Position numbers and translations under genes: made by a program
DNA from: Saprospiraceae bacterium
Lineage (GTDB): Bacteria > Bacteroidota > Bacteroidia > Chitinophagales > Saprospiraceae
Assembly: GCA_027488855.1 (NCBI GenBank)
Contig: JAIYAV010000258.1
Span: forward strand, 1 to 40,492
Direction of reading: 5' to 3'
Length of the DNA: 40,492 bases
The notes under the pieces: model-generated
The model's database searches: none
What the model saw: only the letters and a program-made list of their open reading frames with translations
Told to the model about the DNA's origin: nothing
Part shown: piece after piece, positions 16,426-24,627 of the stretch
Position numbering within the stretch: position 1 is the stretch's first letter
Layout of the letters: the number at the start of each line of letters is the position of its first letter

Positions 16426-18060
16426 TTAATTCGCGTCCCACCAAATGCGGGAAGTCCACTGATCGCCTCCTTGAAGTCTGGTTACGGCCTTTTTGTAGGC
16501 ATCACCATTCTGACCTGCTTCTCCAGTTGGATAAGGCTGCCGGCGAGGAATTGCTCCATTCGAGAAATTGCCAGTAAATCTAACCGGAGTTAGCACCGGA
16601 TGACCCGAACGTTTCCAGTTGTTCCATGCCTCTACAAAGTTGAACAAAAGGCCAGTGGTTGCCCAATACTGCTCATTGATCATCTTTAGCGAATTGGCTG
16701 AGGAAGAAACGTCAAGTGGGTTTGCTGTAACAAATGCGTTTATCGTGGCCGCATCAATAGCTGCGCTGGCGCCAAATGGTGCCATGCCAGCCAAGGCACC
16801 TCGAAGCGCGTTGCTGTAACGACTAGCCGCAGTTCCCGATACCGTAAAGCCCCTTACAGCTGCCTCTGCCAAGAGTAATTCACTCTCAGCGTAAGTCAGA
16901 ATAAATGCGGGGGCATTTACATTGCGGTAGATAGCTGTTGGACGTGAGTACTTCCCAATTTTGGTAGCATCAGAGCCAGAGCCTGTTGCGCCTGGAAAGC
17001 CAGGAGATTTACTGATGTCGGTAGCTCCTCCAGCTATATCAAATCCGTTGGGCAAACCAAGCTGATTTGCAGGAGTAGAATTGCCACTCAGTGCAGCGTT
17101 GTTGTTCGCCGCAAAGCCATCTTGTGGAACTTCAGCAATTACCCCCAGGCGAGGATCATTTTTGCTCTTCAAATAATCAATGATGGTTTTGCTCCAGCGA
17201 ACCTCATAGAAATCAGAAGCAGTATTCAAAGGTCCAGCGTTGCCGTTCGTATAGCCATTGGTATTGTCATACTTGATAACAGCGTCATCAGCTGCACTGG
17301 CAAATGTGCCGCCCGCTGCTGCTTTCTCGGCATAAGTCTTGGCAGTGGCTGGACTTGCTTTTACCAATCGCATGGCCATGCGCAGCATGAGCGAGTAACC
17401 AAATTTTTTCCATTTGGCAACATCCCCATTGTACATCAGATCCGCAGTTGGGCCTTTTTTGGACACATCTAAACTGCTTACCGCAGCGTCCAAATCTTTG
17501 AGCAGCGCCTGGTAAAGAGCCTCCTGTGTGTCATATTCAGGCTGGGTGAGCCCGGCAGCAGCCTGCAATGCTTGCGAGTAAGGTATGTCTCCATAAACAT
17601 CGCTAATGTGCTGCATATTCAGGATGATCATGATTTTGGCCACCGCCCTCAAATTTTCAAACCCAGTTTTGCCGTCGGTATCAAACAAGATTTGATTGGC
17701 CAGGGTAGCTGATCGATAACCATTGTTCCAGCCTCCTTGTTGATAATTCGCTGTGTTGGTAGATGGAACATACTTGTCCATGTTGGAGTAGTAGTTGGCA
17801 CCTAAGGTAGAGGTACTGGCCAAAATTTGTACCCAGCCGCTCTGAAATAGGATAGGGCCACTGTATCCCGTAGTTGCACCCAAATAATTCGCTTGGCTAG
17901 AAGACAAGAAGAAATTCGGGTCAAAGTTTGCGGGTGAAGACCTGGTTGGGTCTACGTTCAACTCGGCCAAATCGTCGCAGGAGAAGGTAAAGAAAGTCAG
18001 TACCAACACTAAGTAGGCAAGTCTTCCTTGTTTAAGGATATTCTTATATTGTATTTTCAT
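16426..18060 (-). CDS. SusD/RagB-family outer-membrane lipoprotein (SusD-like)
   Basis: A 544-aa surface lipoprotein that should cap the SusC channel and deliver the ligand. The signal ends in a lipobox LTFFTFSC with Cys at residue 28. The mature N-terminus ELNVDPTRSSPANFDPNFFLSSSQ is the hallmark of the SusD-like_2 subfamily, and the TPR-like helices follow (LRAVAKIMIILNMQHISDVYGDIPYSQAL). The C-terminal RRQPYPTGEAGQNGDAYKKAV is also family-typical. It starts 8 bp after the SusC stop, so the two are co-transcribed. SusD-like_2 proteins often accompany SusC homologues whose ligand is not a known glycan. Ligand unknown. Confidence 0.95.
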   Translation of the reverse strand: MKIQYKNILKQGRLAYLVLVLTFFTFSCDDLAELNVDPTRSSPANFDPNFFLSSSQANYLGATTGYSGPILFQSGWVQILASTSTLGANYYSNMDKYVPSTNTANYQQGGWNNGYRSATLANQILFDTDGKTGFENLRAVAKIMIILNMQHISDVYGDIPYSQALQAAAGLTQPEYDTQEALYQALLKDLDAAVSSLDVSKKGPTADLMYNGDVAKWKKFGYSLMLRMAMRLVKASPATAKTYAEKAAAGGTFASAADDAVIKYDNTNGYTNGNAGPLNTASDFYEVRWSKTIIDYLKSKNDPRLGVIAEVPQDGFAANNNAALSGNSTPANQLGLPNGFDIAGGATDISKSPGFPGATGSGSDATKIGKYSRPTAIYRNVNAPAFILTYAESELLLAEAAVRGFTVSGTAASRYSNALRGALAGMAPFGASAAIDAATINAFVTANPLDVSSSANSLKMINEQYWATTGLLFNFVEAWNNWKRSGHPVLTPVRFTGNFSNGAIPRRQPYPTGEAGQNGDAYKKAVTRLQGGDQWTSRIWWDAN

Positions 18061-18068
18061 GGTTCTGG

Positions 18069-21000
18069 CTATTTGAATTTAAAGTTAAGGTTGAGTCCAA
18101 TTGAACGGGCAGAAGGCAAACCTGTTCCCTCAATGCCGTAGTAGCGGAGGTTAGATCCGAATGAAGATTCAGGATCGATGTTCTTCGCTTTACGCATTAA
18201 GATGGCAAGGTTACGCCCAACCAAGGACAATTGAATAGACTGGAAAGGAAGCTTTCCAAGTTTTGAGCCTAGAATCTGGTAGCCTAAAGTAAGCTGGCGG
18301 AATTTTATGAAATCACCATCCACTACACTGCTTGAGGTAATCTGTTGTGCAACAGCCCGGTAGTACAATTGAGCAGGAGCTTTCACTGTATTGGGTGTTC
18401 CTGATTCAATCACACCCGTTGTGATTCCATCACGGCCTTCCAGGGTGATTTTGTTCAAGCCACGGGCAATGGAATAGTGCTCGGTTGCAGAAAGTACTTT
18501 ATTCCCGAAGCTATAGTCAATGAGAAATGCAAGATTGAAACCTTTATAGGTCAGTTGATTCATTAAGCCGCCATATTGGTTAGGCAAAACACTTCCCATT
18601 GGGATTAAAGCACCTCTCACTGGAATTCCACTTGCGTCCACTACAATTTGACCATTGCTTCTTTTGTAATCATACGCCATGATCTGCGGACCAGCTAGGC
18701 CCGGCACAAAAGCGGTAATGGCATTGCCTAAGGTGGCGCGATTGGAGCCCAATTGCAGATTGGTATTGTTTAGGTCAGTAGAGATGATCTTGTTGCTAAC
18801 GTTGGTGTAATTCAGCGTTGCGTTCCATTCAAAATTTGCTGTCCGAACAATTACCCCTTTAACTTGAAGCTCAATACCCGTGTTTTTAGTTGAACCCGTG
18901 CCTACAAAACCACCAGTAAATCCAGCTGCTGGGCTAAAATTAGCGCGCATGATTTCATTTTTGGTCGTACGGTTGAACCAGGCCAAATCAAATCCCAAAC
19001 GGTTCTGGAAGAACTTAAGTTCGGTACCGATTTCAATTTCGGTAAGGGTAAATGGATTCAAAGTAGAGTTGGGTGCAGTTCCAGGGAATGTACCCATGGG
19101 CCGACCATTGAATGAACGATCCAAGCTATAGTACAATGATGTTTGGTAAGGATCACCTAGCTCACCACTGGTTTGAGCGAAGGAAGCACGTAGTTTACCA
19201 AAGCTCAATTTCCCAAAATTGCCCAATTCGCTGAACAAGAAACTGGTGGATACCGATGGCGTAAAGATTCCCGTCTGCTTTTCTGGATTGATCAAAGAAT
19301 AAAGCGTGGAATAGTCATCGTACCGGCCAGTTGTGTTTACGGTCAGGAAATTCTTGTAGGAGAAATCCACTGAGTAGAACCCTGAATGAACACCTTGCTT
19401 CGAAAATCCATAATCACCCCCACCTCGTTGTGACAAGTTTGACAAGGTATATACATAGGGAAGTGTAAAAAACGCCCCGCCAACTCCTACTGATTCTGAT
19501 TCATTCTTACGAATGTTACCTCCAATCAAGGCATCGATCGTTAAATCATCGGAAATTTTCTTGTTCGCACCAAGAATTGCTTCGATGTTCAACTCAGAAC
19601 GCTGGGTTTGAGATTGCCCCATCGATCCACTTCCATCAGGTCTGGTTTGGTAGGCAGTTCCCCAAGGAGTTACATTAAAAGACTTGTCATTGCTTAAATC
19701 ATAGCCCACACGAGTCTGTGCATACAGCCAGCTGGTGATATCGTAACGTGCCATCAACGATGAAATCACACGTCTACGGCTGTGGTCATTTTCAAATTGA
19801 TTGGTTACAAAGTAAGGGTTGCTTACGTACTCATCATCACTCCACCGAACTTCGGCACCATTCTTTGCCGCGTCAAATCCGGGGGCTAAAATGTTCTCAT
19901 TTACGTTGGTTGCCAGGAACAAGATGTTGTTCGCGTTCATTGGCCCATCACTCAGGTATGACCGGTTGTCTGCCTTTTCATCCACGTAGTTTGCAACAGC
20001 CGTAACCGAAAGCTTTTTAGTGATTTTTTGATCCAAGCTAAAGTTAAACGTTTTCCGTTCGAGGCCACTGTTTGGCACCATGGATTGATTGGAAAGGTTT
20101 GAGGCCGACAATCTGAAAGAACCTGACTCATTTCCTTTTGAAACCGAAACGGTGTTGGTAAAGGAGGAACCGGTTCTGTAGAAGTTTTTGATGTTGTCCC
20201 TTTGCGCAGCGTAAGGATAAGACTTACCATCAAATTGAGGGGTAGAGCTACCATCTAACTTAGGCCCCCAACTCATCCGAGTTGAAGAGAGTGCGGAGTT
20301 GGCATCCACCGGTTTAACACCCAAAAGACCCTGGCCATACTCGTACTGGAAATCAGTAAGATTCATGGCATTGTCAGTCATGAAATTCGTGTTGTACTCA
20401 ACGGAAAAATCGTTTTTCTTACCCTTTTTGGTGGTAATTAAGATTACACCGTTTGAAGCGCGAGCTCCATACAACGCAGAAGCTGACTGACCTTTTAGAA
20501 TGGTCATACTCTCAATGTCGTCCGGGTTAAGGTTACCAATACCGTCGCCATTGTCGCCGCCACCCCACTCGCCAGCACTACCGCGCTGCGTGTTATCCAT
20601 GGGAATACCATTGATAACATAGAGTGGTGAGCCACCGCTGTTCATGCTGGGCATCCCACGCAGCAGCACTTGAGCTGTTCCGCCGGGGCCACCATTGGTA
20701 CCTCTTACTGTTACCCCCGGAGCTGTGCCCTGAAGGGATAAGGCTACGTTGGTTTCTCTAGCCTTGTTCAGTTGATCGCCATTAATGGTAGAAACAGCAT
20801 ACCCAAGTTTTCGACTTTCTTTACTGATGCCGAGTGCCGTTATCACGGCTTCCTGCATATTGGTTACATCCTCTCCAAGAACGATGTTCAACTCAGTTTG
20901 GTTAGTCACCAGCACTTCCTGCGTAGCGAATCCTGTGTACGAGAAGGCAAGCGTTTCACCAGGACTAACCTGAAGCGAAAAACGGCCGTCTACTTCCGTA

Positions 21001-21176
21001 ACGGTACCAGTAGTCCTCCCCTTGACTAGTATATTCACGCCAGGAAGAGGCATTCCATCTGTTTTTGAGGTAACCGTACCTCTCACTGTTCCCTGAGCAA
21101 AGGCGCCTGCCCCGCAGAGACCCAGGATCAGAATTAAGCAGATTCTGATCTGTGTTCGTAAAATTCTAATCATCAT
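18069..21176 (-). CDS. SusC/RagA-family TonB-linked outer-membrane transporter
   Basis: A 1035-aa outer-membrane importer. The start ATG at 21176 (or the adjacent ATG at 21173) yields a signal peptide ending GAGAFAQ; a longer open frame starts further upstream but reads through non-signal sequence. A carboxypeptidase-regulatory-like domain follows (residues ~28-110, RGTVTSKTDGMPLPGVNILV), then a TonB-box/plug region with SusC signatures (MQEAVITALGISKESRKLGY, GTAPGVTVRGTNG, YVINGIPMDN, ILKGQSASALYGARASNGVILI), then the barrel ending in NLNFKFK. It is the first gene of the operon and is followed 8 bp later by SusD. A 600-bp leader region separates it from the divergent genes. Family certain; ligand unknown. 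Confidence 0.96.
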   Translation of the reverse strand: MMIRILRTQIRICLILILGLCGAGAFAQGTVRGTVTSKTDGMPLPGVNILVKGRTTGTVTEVDGRFSLQVSPGETLAFSYTGFATQEVLVTNQTELNIVLGEDVTNMQEAVITALGISKESRKLGYAVSTINGDQLNKARETNVALSLQGTAPGVTVRGTNGGPGGTAQVLLRGMPSMNSGGSPLYVINGIPMDNTQRGSAGEWGGGDNGDGIGNLNPDDIESMTILKGQSASALYGARASNGVILITTKKGKKNDFSVEYNTNFMTDNAMNLTDFQYEYGQGLLGVKPVDANSALSSTRMSWGPKLDGSSTPQFDGKSYPYAAQRDNIKNFYRTGSSFTNTVSVSKGNESGSFRLSASNLSNQSMVPNSGLERKTFNFSLDQKITKKLSVTAVANYVDEKADNRSYLSDGPMNANNILFLATNVNENILAPGFDAAKNGAEVRWSDDEYVSNPYFVTNQFENDHSRRRVISSLMARYDITSWLYAQTRVGYDLSNDKSFNVTPWGTAYQTRPDGSGSMGQSQTQRSELNIEAILGANKKISDDLTIDALIGGNIRKNESESVGVGGAFFTLPYVYTLSNLSQRGGGDYGFSKQGVHSGFYSVDFSYKNFLTVNTTGRYDDYSTLYSLINPEKQTGIFTPSVSTSFLFSELGNFGKLSFGKLRASFAQTSGELGDPYQTSLYYSLDRSFNGRPMGTFPGTAPNSTLNPFTLTEIEIGTELKFFQNRLGFDLAWFNRTTKNEIMRANFSPAAGFTGGFVGTGSTKNTGIELQVKGVIVRTANFEWNATLNYTNVSNKIISTDLNNTNLQLGSNRATLGNAITAFVPGLAGPQIMAYDYKRSNGQIVVDASGIPVRGALIPMGSVLPNQYGGLMNQLTYKGFNLAFLIDYSFGNKVLSATEHYSIARGLNKITLEGRDGITTGVIESGTPNTVKAPAQLYYRAVAQQITSSSVVDGDFIKFRQLTLGYQILGSKLGKLPFQSIQLSLVGRNLAILMRKAKNIDPESSFGSNLRYYGIEGTGLPSARSIGLNLNFKFK

Positions 21177-21591
21177 ATAGTTGAGTTTAAGCAATTTATT
21201 GAAATTTGGTTTAGGTTGGCTTCGTGCTGAGGAGTTTATAATTGCCATTGTGTTACAATGCTTGTTTGTATGGTTTGGTAATCAAAGGCAAGCATTTATC
21301 CCTCGGTTCATGCAAGTTTGCACAAGACATTGAATAGGAGAGATAACGCTCCTTCATGATCCCGGACTTGTTTTGGTCTTTTTTAGGGTACATACTTAAG
21401 TCAGGTTATTGTAAAAACATTTAAACAAACATAGTGCTCTTTTTTAAAAAAAATTAAAAAGTGCTAGATTATTTTATTTTTTCCAGGTGAATTTTTGTTT
21501 TATATCGGTAAATAATCTGTTATATTTGGATAAATATTGCCTATCTATTAGAAATTACGCTATTGTATTGTCTTCATTTACATGGTTTTTG
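21177..21591. other. intergenic leader and promoter region of the SusC operon
   Basis: About 415 bp with no supported gene, very A/T-rich between 21410 and 21540. A minus-strand TATGTTTG (21433-21426) fits the Bacteroidota -7 consensus TAnnTTTG for SusC, but no TTG lies 19-21 bp upstream of it. On the plus strand TATATTTG (21521-21528) also fits, with TTG 23 bp upstream. Neither is firmly placed. No riboswitch or anti-sigma/sigma pair was found. Confidence 0.4.
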
Positions 21592-21660
21592 ATGGTTCAA
21601 CGGGCCAATACAGGCTGGCACAAGGGCGCTTTTTCTTTTGATGTGCTTATTGCGTTGTAC
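21592..21660 (+). pseudogene. XisI gene fragment
   Basis: In frame this reads MVQRANTGWHKGAFSFDVLIALY. It matches the central motif of the intact XisI protein encoded at 23321-23659 (VSTGWHKGTFSFDVMMHF), and the DNA is also clearly similar. Nothing XisI-like precedes or follows, so only the middle of the gene remains. It sits between the SusC leader and the RraB-TPR gene. Confidence 0.65.
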
Positions 21661-21807
21661 AAAGTTCTCCCTCCGGCTGCGCTTCGTAAAACTTTGGCGT
21701 TGCAAAATTCCGAAAAAAATCTCGCTTAGCTTCATTCTTTTCCGGAACTTCACAACGCCTTAGCGCGTTGTACCCCATTTTAACGACACCATAATACATC
21801 GACAACA

Positions 21808-22704
21808 ATGAGAAAAATAAGTGCTGTATTTCTCGCCCTACTGAGCATCACCAATTGTGCTCCGGTACAAGACAACGAAAGACAAACCAACATCAACACC
21901 ATATTTGACAAAATGGAACTTCAAGGAGTGGACACTAAAAAACCGCTGCTTTATGGTTACTTCTTTTACGACCAGGACCAATCCAAGCTCGCAGAACTTA
22001 AAGACGAGTTGCTTAAAGACAAGTATAAATTGGTTAGACTTGAAAAGGCCGAAGATCAGGAGTTCATCCTTCACGTTGAAAAAGTAGAAATCCATTCAAG
22101 GGCTTCCCTTTTGGAAAGAGAAATCCAACTCGACCAACTTGCTAAAACTTTTCAAGTTGCATCTTACGACGGCTGGGACGTTGGCAACCCTGACCCCAGC
22201 AAGCCTTTGGTTTCCAATGATGACGGTTTTGAAAAATCTTTGGACAATCAATCCGCTGCGGATTTGTATAAAATGGCTACCGAGCTCTATGACAGCAAAA
22301 GCCACGACAAAGCAGTTATCGTATTTCAAAAGTGTATAGAACAGAATTACAAATTGGACACCAGCTATTACAAACAGGGGGTAAGTTACCTCGACTTGGG
22401 ACAGGCTAAGGTTGGGATTGAAAAATTTGAAGCGGCCTTAAAAATCAATCCAAAATACTTCAAGGCTTGCTTCAACATTGGTGCGACTTGTTACGACATT
22501 GAGGAGTATCAAAAGTCGATTGACTACTACCAAAAAGCAGCAAAACTTGACCCAAAGGATGATCGAGTTTATTACGGGATTGCGGCAGCTCAATTTGTGC
22601 TGGGACAACTCAAAGCTGCTGAAGAAAATTGCCAAATAGCCTTGAAGCTGAATCCGGGGAATGAGAATGCGAAGGCACTTTTGGGGGATCTGAAAAAGGA
22701 ATAG
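21808..22704 (+). CDS. exported RraB-like domain plus TPR protein (probable lipoprotein)
   Basis: A 298-aa protein. The N-terminus MRKISAVFLALLSITNC looks like a lipoprotein signal, though Asn before the Cys is not a standard lipobox residue. Residues ~28-130 resemble the RraB family: GVDTKKPLLYGYFFYDQDQ, FILHVEKVEIHS and the hallmark SYDGWDVGNPD. Residues ~150-298 contain about four TPR units (AADLYKMATELYDSKSHDKAV, YFKACFNIGATCYDIEEYQ, RVYYGIAAAQFVLGQLKAA). RraB in enterobacteria inhibits RNase E in the cytoplasm. An exported copy cannot do that, so the domain must have another role here, probably protein binding. Flanked by XisI remnants. Confidence 0.8.
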   Translation: MRKISAVFLALLSITNCAPVQDNERQTNINTIFDKMELQGVDTKKPLLYGYFFYDQDQSKLAELKDELLKDKYKLVRLEKAEDQEFILHVEKVEIHSRASLLEREIQLDQLAKTFQVASYDGWDVGNPDPSKPLVSNDDGFEKSLDNQSAADLYKMATELYDSKSHDKAVIVFQKCIEQNYKLDTSYYKQGVSYLDLGQAKVGIEKFEAALKINPKYFKACFNIGATCYDIEEYQKSIDYYQKAAKLDPKDDRVYYGIAAAQFVLGQLKAAEENCQIALKLNPGNENAKALLGDLKKE

Positions 22705-22814
22705 TTGAAGACCGAGCTTCCAAATACGTCCGCACTGCGGACGCAATTCGTTTGGAATTGCTATCGGGTGTAAGAGAAAAACGAACCTTGAACATGTGAT
22801 GGTGTGATATTAGC

Positions 22815-22851
22815 TGTTTTCGGTGCTGTTTGGGCGGCTGAGTTGAAGTAA
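22815..22851 (+). pseudogene. degenerate copy of the DM13 gene's 3' end
   Basis: About 33 of 36 bases match the last coding bases of the DM13 gene at 6912-6948, in the same orientation and including the stop codon. A one-base deletion breaks the frame, and no DM13 sequence precedes it. Together with the true gene end it forms a direct repeat spanning the whole SusCD block and the RraB-TPR gene. Confidence 0.55.
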
Positions 22852-22919
22852 TTTAGTGACAAATATTTTGTTTTGCTATTGCTTTTTTCTTGGTTTGGAA
22901 ATAAATTTGTTGAAAAAAA

Positions 22920-23333
22920 TTGGCAAAGGACATTTATCATGATGCGGTACGGGAAGCCCTGGAAAAGGATGGTTGGATAATCACCCATGATAGCTTCCCA
23001 TTTAAAGTGGGCGAGGTAGGTTTTTTTATTGACTTAGGCGCAGAAAAACTACTTGTCGCAGAAAAGGGCTTTGAAAAGATTGCGGTAGAAGTCAAATCTT
23101 TCATCAAATCTTCGCCCTTAAATGCTTTTCATGAAGCCTTGGGGCAATATGAGAACTACCTTCTAGCTTTAGAAGATTATGAGCCTGATCGTATCTTGTA
23201 TTTAGCGGTTCCTGCGAATACCTTTGATGGCTTTTTTCAAAAACCCTTTATTCAGAAAGTCATCAATAGGAGAAATTTGCGTATTATTGTTTATGAATCA
23301 TCAGCTAAAACCATTGTACAATGGATAAAGTAA
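22920..23333 (+). CDS. xisH: XisH protein (fdxN element excision controlling factor family)
   Basis: A 137-aa protein matching the XisH family along its length. The N-terminus AKDIYHDAVREALEKDGWIITHD is diagnostic, and the start is TTG at 22920, because no in-frame ATG gives this N-terminus. A PD-(D/E)xK nuclease-like pattern is visible: Asp38 in FFIDLGAE and EVK at residues 57-59. In cyanobacteria XisH and XisI are needed for fdxN element excision, yet the pair is widespread in genomes without heterocysts, where its role is unknown. It overlaps xisI by 13 bp. No fdxN element or XisF recombinase is present in the window. Confidence 0.92.
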   Translation: MAKDIYHDAVREALEKDGWIITHDSFPFKVGEVGFFIDLGAEKLLVAEKGFEKIAVEVKSFIKSSPLNAFHEALGQYENYLLALEDYEPDRILYLAVPANTFDGFFQKPFIQKVINRRNLRIIVYESSAKTIVQWIK

Positions 23334-23659
23334 AGCATTATCAGGATTTGTTGGTGGCTTATTTGCAAGAATATGCGACAACACCTTATGCCAACGCACC
23401 AGGATTGGAAAAAATGCTGATTACAGATCGGGAACATAACCACTTTCAGTTAGTCAGTACAGGTTGGCATAAAGGAACTTTCTCCTTTGATGTAATGATG
23501 CACTTTGATATTCGAAACGAAAAAATATGGGTCATTCAAAATTGGACAGAAGAGGAGGTTGCTGAAGAATTAGTGCAGTTGGGCGTTCCTGTTGAGGATA
23601 TTGTTTTGGGGTTTGTACCTGAGGAGGAAAGGGTGTATTCAGGATTTGGAACAAATTAA
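23321..23659 (+). CDS. xisI: XisI protein (fdxN element excision controlling factor family)
   Basis: A 112-aa full-length XisI homologue: MDKVKHYQDLLVAYLQEYA at the N-terminus, the core TGWHKGTFSFDVMMHFDI, then KIWVIQNWTEEEVAEEL and the C-terminal IVLGFVPEEERVYSGF. Its start overlaps the end of xisH by 13 bp in another frame, the usual arrangement of the pair. Two partial xisI copies lie nearby (21592-21660 and 24219-24300), so this locus once held more than one xisHI module. Likely acts with XisH; activity unknown. Confidence 0.93.
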   Translation: MDKVKHYQDLLVAYLQEYATTPYANAPGLEKMLITDREHNHFQLVSTGWHKGTFSFDVMMHFDIRNEKIWVIQNWTEEEVAEELVQLGVPVEDIVLGFVPEEERVYSGFGTN

Positions 23660-23677
23660 CCTACACGAAATATTGAA

Positions 23678-23956
23678 ATGGAAACCATCATCATCTTATC
23701 CATTTTTGCTTTGTTTCTATACTTCGGTTATAAAGATGATTTTAAGCGCAATCCTGTTGGATTTTCAAGATCGCTTTTTGGAACGATTCTAGCAATAACA
23801 AGCCTTTTAGTAGTCTTTTTTATTTTAATGCCTATTTTGAAACAGAAAAAAATGAGTGCCTTATTGGGATTGCTTATCTTAATTCCTCCTTTGGTAAAAT
23901 GGTTAATGAAAAGAAAAGGGCTATCTGAAAAAAGCGACAAAACTGAAGAAGAATAA
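23678..23956 (+). CDS. small hypothetical membrane protein
   Basis: A 92-aa protein with three hydrophobic stretches (residues ~3-17, ~32-52 and ~60-75) and a charged C-terminus (KRKGLSEKSDKTEEE). The region 33-75 could be two helices joined by LKQKK. No named family recognised. It starts 18 bp after xisI on the same strand and may be co-transcribed, though it is not a usual xisHI partner. Confidence 0.6.
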   Translation: METIIILSIFALFLYFGYKDDFKRNPVGFSRSLFGTILAITSLLVVFFILMPILKQKKMSALLGLLILIPPLVKWLMKRKGLSEKSDKTEEE

Positions 23957-24000
23957 CTAACTCACACGTTGTGACTGATAAAACATCGGTTGCATTCGGA

Positions 24001-24122
24001 CCGTGCAAGGCTGTTAAGATGCAGCACCAGAACAAATGCAACAGTTTCGGTACTACGTACCTTAAAATCTACCTTCGTTCCTTGAGCTACAGACGTTTTG
24101 GCGGCGCTGCCGCTGGTCGAAA
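24001..24122. repeat. dispersed repeat, copy 1 (partner at 39650-39775)
   Basis: Contains CAGCACC, then ACCTTAAAATCTACCTTCG, then CTACAGACGTTTTGGCGGC and CTGCCGCTGGTC in that order. The same blocks occur in the same order at 39650-39775. Here the left palindromic arm is absent, so this is a truncated copy. It lies in the 670-bp gene-poor stretch between the small membrane protein and the lipoprotein at 24628. Confidence 0.65.
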
Positions 24123-24218
24123 TGCCTAATGTCTCCCAATCACTTGACCTTCAAACCACCAGCTAAAGCTATAGGCAATTCATACGCCAACGCCTAAAGA
24201 ACTGCTTCTGTAGCTTGG

Positions 24219-24300
24219 GAGCCTATTGTACAATGGATAAAGTAAAACATTATCAGGATCTGCTGGTGGCCTATTTGCAAGAATATGCGGCAACACCCAC
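24219..24300 (+). pseudogene. remnant of a second xisH-xisI junction
   Basis: Encodes the last residues of a XisH (IVQWIK, stop) and, overlapping as in the intact pair, the first 22 residues of a XisI (MDKVKHYQDLLVAYLQEYAATP). It then breaks into unrelated sequence. Compared with 23312-23387, most differences are silent third-position changes, so it derives from a diverged functional paralogue rather than a fresh duplication. The break coincides with the start of the palindromic element at 24350. Confidence 0.8.
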
Positions 24301-24349
24301 CCCCAAGATTTTCAAAAGAATTGAATACGTTAGGTGTTAGCACCAACAG

Positions 24350-24539
24350 CATCTAACATCTTGTAACCGCCCGTTTCAACGGGTGGACCTAAGCGCACCC
24401 ACCCCTCACATCTAACATCCTTCCAGAGGCTCGCATCATGAGAACATGGTAGATGCAAGCCTCTGGAAGGATGTTAGATGTGAGGGAGCTCCGGCACTCA
24501 ATCCCGCCGTTGAAACAGCGGGTTACAAGATTATAGATG
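24350..24539. repeat. nested inverted-repeat element (MITE-like)
   Basis: Inner arms 24403-24437 and 24452-24486 match over 34 of 35 bases. Outer arms (~24350-24386 and ~24503-24539) pair imperfectly and themselves contain CCCGTTTCAACGGG-like stems. The whole unit could fold into one long cruciform. It has no open reading frame, so if mobile it depends on enzymes encoded elsewhere. It interrupts the xisHI remnant on its left. Confidence 0.65.
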
Positions 24540-24627
24540 TATTTGAGCTATAAATCCTCACTGCGCTCAATATTTTTTCGGAGCTTCGCAAAACCTTATC
24601 GCGTTATGCGGCATTAAAAAACACAAT

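Noticed and set aside
21487-21591. upstream part of the open frame containing the XisI fragment
   Set aside because: Its first 35 codons are A/T-rich leader sequence unlike XisI; only the 21592-21660 part is homologous.
22920-23659. cyanobacterial-style fdxN excision element
   Set aside because: Only XisH and XisI are present; no XisF recombinase, fdxN gene or element ends were found.
24350-24539. CRISPR array
   Set aside because: The repeats are inverted and nested, not regularly spaced direct repeats, and no cas gene is present.
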